Shown here: one piece after another, positions 58,130 through 64,000 of the stretch
Position numbering within the stretch: position 1 is the stretch's first letter
How the letters are laid out: every line of letters begins with the position of its first letter
NCBI GenBank assembly: GCA_022432975.1
Contig: CM039503.1
Coordinates: forward strand, 47,099,259-47,163,258
From: Begonia masoniana
Lineage: Eukaryota > Streptophyta > Magnoliopsida > Cucurbitales > Begoniaceae
Length of the DNA: 64,000 bases
Direction of reading: 5' to 3'
Position numbers and translations under genes: made by a program
Notes under the pieces: model-generated
The model's input: the letters and a program-made list of their open reading frames with translations, nothing else
Told to the model about the DNA's origin: nothing
Database searches by the model: none

Positions 58130-60866
58130 GGTAGTGTCTCCAAATTTTCAACGCAAAGACAATCGCCGCTAGTTCCAAGTCATGCGTCGGGTAATTCTGC
58201 TCGTACGGCTTCAATTGTTGAGAAGCATACGCAATAACTCTTCCCTCCTGCATAAGCACACATCCAAGTCCAACTTTAGATGCATCACAATAAATGCTTA
58301 ACTTGTCGCCTTCGACAGTCAGTGTCAATACTAGAGCCGTGGTCAATTTCTGCTTCAACTCCTCAAAGCTTTTCTCGCATGCTGTCGACCATACAAATTT
58401 CTCATTTTTCCTTGTCAAGCGAGAAAGAGAGACCGCGATCTTTGAAAACCCCTCAATAAACTTACGGTAATACCCGACCAATCCGAGAAATCCGCGTATC
58501 TCCCGCACGTTCTTAGGCTGCAGCCAATCTTTTACAACTTGAATTTTGCTTGGGTCCACAAAAATTCTTTCTTGAGATATAATGTGGCTGAGGAAGTTTA
58601 TCTTATTCAGCCAAAACTCGCATTTGGAGAACTTCGGGTAAAGCTGGTGTTTCTCCAAATTTCTCAAGACAATCCATAAATGCTCTTCTTGTTCCCCCTT
58701 CATCTTAGAATAGACCAACATGTCGTTGATGAATACAACAACAAACTTGTCTAAATATTCCTTGAAGACATGGTTCATTAAATCCATAAATGTCGCGGGG
58801 GCATTCGTAAGTCCAAAAGACATTACGAGGAATTCATAATGCTCGTACCTCGTTCGAAATGTTGTCTTTGGAATATCTTCCCGTCATACCTTCAACTGAT
58901 AGTAACCCAAGCGTAAATCAATCCTAGAGAATACTCGGGCACGCTGTAGTTGATCAAACAAATCATCTATTCGGGGTAACGGGTACTTGTTTTTTACTGT
59001 CAACTTATTCAACTCTCGATAGTCGATGCACATTCGGAGAGTTCCGTCTTTCTTCTTAACGAACAAAACTGGCGCACCCCAAGGAGAAAAGCTAGGTCAA
59101 ATAAAGCCCTTATCCAACAACTCTTCTAGCTGAGATTTCAACTCCTTTAGCTCGGTGGGCGCCAATCTGTACGGGTTCTTAGAAACTGGTTCAGAACTAA
59201 GATAGACATCAATTACAAACTCTATCTCCCGATCCGGTGGTAATCTGGGAAGATCGTCGAGAAAAATCTCTGAGGATTCTCTAACAATTGGGATGTCACC
59301 TGGTGTTACCCCATCAAGTAACTGAGTGTCAACCACAGTGACCATAAAAATCGAGCATTCACTTTTAAATTGTTCACTAACCTTCATGGAATAAGAGGTT
59401 GGTAGGCTGCTCAATCTTTTCATTGCTTGATAGGCAAACTCCTCTTTGCCTGGGGGCTGAAAAGTCACCACCCCTGATTGGCAATCAATGGTAGCGAAAT
59501 GGCGAGATAGCCAATTCATTCCCAAGATAAGATCATACCGCTTTATGCCAATAACTCTCAACCGAGCATAAAGGGTATTGCTCCCTATAGAGATAACGTT
59601 GCCCTGAAAGATGCGATCTGACTGCATAAACTCCCCTGAAGACAGCATGACTCGATACTCGCACTCTGCTAACTCAGGCTCTATCCTCAATCTAGCTACG
59701 CATGCAGTGGAAATAAACAAGTGCGTAGCACCCGTATCTATTAATGAAAATACAGCTACTCTCGCGACCAAAATAGTACCTGCTATAACTGAGGGCTGGG
59801 CCTCGTCGTCGACATCTCCGGGCTCAATAAACGCAAATATTCTCGGGGCTATTCTTCTTTGATCGGTAGCCACCCTTGGACAGTTCTGAGCAAAATGGCC
59901 TACTTCTCCACATCTAAAACAACTGTTTGTGCCCAATCGACAAGGGTCGTAGTGTTCTTTTTGGCATTTGGGACAAATTGGCTTTTGAGTAGCCCTCGGA
60001 ACTTGCTTCCCCTTTCCTTGGTCGCCCTTACAATCGTAGGGCCTCCTTGCACCCCTCTGTTGTTGTTGTGGCTGTCCCTTCGGTTGCCAGCCCTTGTTCT
60101 GAGGCCGTGGCTGTATCTCCCGAAAGAACCATCTAACTGTCTCCCTCGGTTTGTCAAAAGTCTGTTCAGCGACCTTAATGTCTAGAGCTCTCGCTACAAT
60201 CTCCGTATAGGGCACATTCCACACCCCTGATATAACGACACTTTTTCTTATCCCTTGACTAAGCCCTTGCATAAACCTACGCACCTTGTCTTCATCAACA
60301 CTAACCTGGCGTGGTGCGAACCGGGATAGGGCCTCAAACCTTCAGACATATTTAGCAGCTGAACCAACCTGTCTCAATTGCATAAACTCCATCATCTTTC
60401 CCTCCCGTACTGTGTGGCTAAAATATTTGTCATAGAATATGATTTTAAACCGCTCCCAGCTCATCGCGGTCACATCGGTGGTCGCCTTGATCGTATCCCA
60501 CCAGAAACGGGCATCCAGTGCCAGGTGATAGGCGACGAACGCGACCTTCTCCCCATCCCCTATGCTCGCATATGCCAACATATCCTCCATAGTTCGAATC
60601 CACTCCTCGGCTAAAGAGGGATCCGACGATTGTCCATTGAACACTGGGGGTTGTAATTTCTGAAACCTCTCCATTCCTCTATTACTAGGAGTTGCCACCT
60701 CTTGAGCTCTATTACCCTCTCGGTTAATCAGCGTATCGAGCTGTTGGGACTGCCTTTCCATATGTCGAGCCTGTCATTCTAAGTGTTGGGACTGTTGGGC
60801 AATAAATTCTTTGAGTTGATCTATGGTGTCATTTCTATCGTCTCACTCATTCCCTCGACGCACCAT
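58130..60866 (-). pseudogene. Element B gag-pol, N-terminal part (gag to RNase H)
   Basis: Minus strand from an ATG at 60866, preceded by an acceptor-like TTGTATAG. Gag (WWDTIKATTD, LSRFAPRQ), zinc knuckle CFRCGEVGHFAQNC, protease [10 protein letters not shown], reverse transcriptase ([13 protein letters not shown]), RNase H ([28 protein letters not shown]). Stops interrupt near 60770, 60341, 59096 and 58881. The reverse transcriptase active site reads FINDMLVYS, with Asn replacing the first catalytic Asp of the usual IDD, which by itself would abolish activity. Element C is inserted at the codon for Tyr in the HYLY motif of RNase H, splitting the gene from its other half at 46049-47772. Confidence 0.9.
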
Positions 60867-61030
60867 TTTTATAATCCTATACAAGTTAAAGCAATAATTT
60901 TAAGAAACAAGAAAACAAATAAAGCATGTAACGTACTCATAGTTTAAAGAAGCATGTCTGTGAAGTGGCTTGCGTAGTCGAGACGTCTGTAGAAACGATT
61001 TTAAAACCCGGGGGCTTTGATACAAACTGT
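60867..61030 (-). other. Element B leader and primer-binding site
   Basis: Minus strand TGTATCAAAGCC (61013-61024) is a one-base variant of the tRNA-iMet primer site, seven bases inside the LTR. The leader then runs to the gag ATG, with a T-rich acceptor-like end. No clear donor was located. Confidence 0.6.
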
Positions 61031-63698
61031 TGTGACGACCCCGACCCCACGTCGGTGCCGCCACGACCTGTGTCGTGCGTGCATACATACGTACATGTAT
61101 ATTAACCTCGTCCATTCTCACTTAAATTTTTTTCTTTTCTTTCTTTGCATTTTTTGTTTCCTTTCCTTTTCATTCGTTTATTTACTAGAGAACGGACTCG
61201 GGCTTCCAATCCATATCTAGACATTTGGGCTCTAACTTAACCGTAAGTTCGTCAACGTCTAAATCACTAAAACGTAAGACCATTTTTTGGGAAAATGTTG
61301 ATTTGGTTTTTGGGTCCCTAAAATCCTTTCAAATACTTGGTGATCGCTCGTAAAATACGTTAAAAAGGTATCGTACAAGGTCGGGTTAAAACGGTTTTGA
61401 AAAGTCAATTTTTAAAAAATCACGTTGGGGTTCAAATGTGACGCCGATCGATTGGGATATAAGGCCGATCGATTGGGCCCTCTCTGGATTCCAATTTAAA
61501 AACATCTATAGACCCCGATCGATTGGCGCTTGGGCACGATCGATCGGGAAGGCACATTCTGGGCGCGCGCACAGCACGCCCAGCGCGCGCCTCGCACGTG
61601 CGGGCACCTGGCCAGCGCGCCTCCAGCGCCTTGCCAGCGCGCCTCGCCCGCGCCCTCTAGCTTTTTTTCCTACCACTTTGCCATTTTTCTTCAATTTTTC
61701 ACCTAATACACACTTCAATTTCCAACATCAACAATCCAATTAAATTAAACCTCTCAAAACCCGAACATCCAACCTAAATCCTCCAATCCCGACACAAACT
61801 TCGATTTCAACTTAAAACAACAAACCTATTATCTAATCACCAAAACTCATCCAAAACCTATTCTATTTCATCAAAACGTTCTAAAATCATCAATATTCAC
61901 CCAAATACACATCAACATCAATATCCTATCTATTTTCATCAAAACCTTCCATACACATCAAAACATTAATTTCAACCTATCCATATACCAAACATCCTAA
62001 TATATCGTTCTATACATTTCATCAAATAATCCCAAAACATATAACCTATGCTCCCCACGGGTCGTGCTCGCGTCGACTACGCCGGCCGCTCCCACGAACA
62101 TTCTTCCTCAAGCTGCAGGGTTGTCGGGTGGAGGGACATCGTCCTCACCTTGCTCGTAGTTATCTACACCATGAGGACACCTATGAGATAAAAATCTCAG
62201 CAAGTTCTACGTAAATGTATATGCATGATCATGTATGCAATGAAAGCCGTCCATGTCCATTCATTTATCAGTCAGTCTATGGTTGTCAAAAACGCTCGAC
62301 AGATGGATAGGGCACGTCAAGTGGTTAGACAGCCCACACCATCTGAAGGGAGGAAAACCTGTTCACCACGGAACGCCAGGTCTAAACCTCATCCCCGACA
62401 ATCCCATGCCATGGTTGTTTACCGTGATACTTTACTTGCCTTTACATGCATGTTCTTTTCATGAAATCCATGCGTAAATTCATTTTCATGTCATTTTAAA
62501 AAAAACCGTGATGCATGAGCAATTCAATGAACGATAAAGCATACATGACGAGCATACCATCAAAACCTCACAAATACTATCAAGGCATTACAATACTTAA
62601 CCTATAAAATAACCAATTCCTAACTATCCAACCAAAGCAATTAAACAAACAATGCACCAAACAATCCTCAACACGATTTCTGACTTCTGGTGTAGGCCAA
62701 TCGGCCACAGTAGATCACGAGAACTTACCTCTCGTCTCGTGCACACATAGCTCCTCATCTCGAACTTGGTCACCTAAATCAATCTATAGCGTCTTTTGTT
62801 AAAACCGAGCTTAAACGTAAAGTTTCAGAAATTTACGAAACTCCTAACTAAAGGAAATTTCCTAAAACTCTAATAAATCTCTCTCGGGCATTTCATCGAG
62901 CAACTTATGCTCACAAATAACAATCCTCCATTAATGAAGGTTTTCTAAAGCTCCATACCCGACTTTCAATCAAATGCAAAATACACTCAAACGTTTCACC
63001 TAATAACGTTCAATAATCACCAATAAAGCAATAACTAACCATTCCTAACCTAACCCGGCTTGTTTTCAACGAAATCCGACAAAATCCTAACAATTTACAC
63101 TGCTATAAATCGAGAATAACGGCCGAAAAACTATATATTATTACCTAGAATCACGAGGGGGAGAGAAGACGTGAAGAGAACTCGAAGATTGGAGGAGGAA
63201 TCGTTGAAGAAAAAGGGGAAGAACCGTGGAGGAGAAGCGTCGCCGTTGGAGAGAAAAAAGAGGGAGAGAAAAAAACGTTTAAATGTTGAGGGAAAAGGGG
63301 TATTTGGGTTTTAATTAAAATTGGTTTGGCAATTTACATATTTACCCTTCGGTTTAACTCTCCGTTCAACCTATTGTTCGACTATCGGTTCGGTTTCTCT
63401 AAAATTTTCTTATTTCACCAATTATTCCAACTTATTCCTAGGGCTCTAATAAAATATTTCGTTCGAAAAACATATTTATTTTACTATTTCTACGAATTAA
63501 ATCTCTATAGGGTCAAAACTGGAAACTTAAGCATTATATTTCGATTTGATTTCCATAAATTCCCATAATTCTCCTAAAATTCATATTAATTACAAGGAAT
63601 CCATTAAAACTCTCGGTTTGATAAACGGGCATATTTCAATTATTTACGAAATTGCCATTGCGTGCATGATTCAAAAACCCGTAAAATCTGGTGTTACA
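61031..63698 (-). mobile_element. Element B 5' LTR (complete)
   Basis: TGTGACGACCCC...GGTGTTACA, 2668 bp. The right TSD AGAGA at 63699-63703 matches TCTCT at 30622-30626 in inverted form. Contains GATCGATTGG palindromes (61443-61550) and a GCGCGC-rich zone (61560-61660). The first part of the LTR in its own sense (63130-63330) resembles a gene leader. Confidence 0.9.
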
Positions 63699-63703
63699 AG
63701 AGA

Positions 63704-64000
63704 ACTACCCGATCGATCGCCAGGAAGGGGCGATTGATCGAGTAATGCATGGTTTAGAGTCGAGATTTTATAAGAGAAAGTCATCGTCCAAACTCTGTAG
63801 ACGATAAGGTCCAGTTAAGTATTTTATAAGAGAAAGTCATCGTCCAAAGTCTGTGGATGATAAGGTTCAGTTAAGTATTTTATAAGAGAAAGTCATCGTC
63901 CAAAGTCTGTGGACAATAAGGTTTAGTTAAGTATTCTGACAGGGAAAGTCATCCTCCAAAGTCTGTGGACGATGAGTTTATGTGGCCCGTAGACAATAAA
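63704..64000. mobile_element. Continuation of B' LTR with 56-bp tandem repeats (runs off the edge)
   Basis: After the B duplication, CGATCGATCGCC and GGGGCGATTGATCG palindromes occur, then four 56-bp repeats from 63765 (units at 63765, 63821, 63877 and 63933) with AGAGAAAGTCATCGTCCAAA. Position and motifs fit the second half of the B-family LTR whose first half is at 30622-31938. Continuity is inferred. Confidence 0.55.

Noticed and set aside
1..64000. tRNA or rRNA genes
   Set aside because: The tRNA-like matches found are 12-14-base primer-binding sites next to LTRs. No cloverleaf-length sequence or rRNA motif was seen.

Overview
This is a stretch of a flowering-plant nuclear genome, most likely a eudicot. 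It has plant-type intron signals, AT-rich spacers, a receptor-like cytoplasmic kinase, a relic of an angiosperm CC-type glutaredoxin, MULE and hAT DNA transposons, and dense nested Ty3/gypsy LTR retrotransposons of the chromodomain-bearing Tekay/Del type. No species can be named from this alone. Only about the first 5 kb is ordinary gene space. The rest is a retrotransposon nest.

Layout. (1) 1-5.0 kb: exon 1 of a PBL27-like kinase (minus strand, running off the left edge), a Ty1/copia-like LTR with primer-binding site, and a decayed glutaredoxin gene that still has a TATA box. (2) 5.0-18.7 kb: a decayed MULE (Mutator-like) transposon. Its upstream part is a large inverted repeat split by a solo LTR (5203-7469). 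Its transposase gene is cut by a hAT-like element (8712-9507), a solo LTR (9745-11734) and a retroelement block (about 11936-17940) that itself carries a solo LTR (12830-16083). (3) 18.7-26.8 kb: related gag-only retroelements in both orientations, here called F, G and E. E has two LTRs, a tRNA-iMet primer site and a broken gag-like gene. (4) 26.8-46 kb: Tekay element A (gene on the minus strand, seven premature stops, no frameshift), a short TRIM element (T) and two solo LTRs of one family (S1, S2) in opposite orientation. (5) 30.2-64 kb: Tekay element B, minus strand and decayed. Its gene is split by the young intact Tekay element C (47778-58124, a single 1473-codon gag-pol gene).

Target-site duplications (TSDs) give the order of events. 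T, A and B each have one half of their TSD on each side of a pair of inverted S LTRs, and the halves match only if about 11.4-15.6 kb between S1 and S2 is turned round. The window therefore carries an inversion, best explained by recombination between two inverted solo LTRs. Element C's insertion does not depend on it.

Across the LTR families two features recur. One is a series of splice-site-like modules, including an acceptor followed 15 or 18 nt later by a donor. The other is a palindrome-rich repeat cassette near the LTR 3' end, built on TGACGTCA flanked by CCGG in three families and on CGATCGATCG or CGCGCG in others. Apart from the kinase exon and element C, I see no gene that looks functional.
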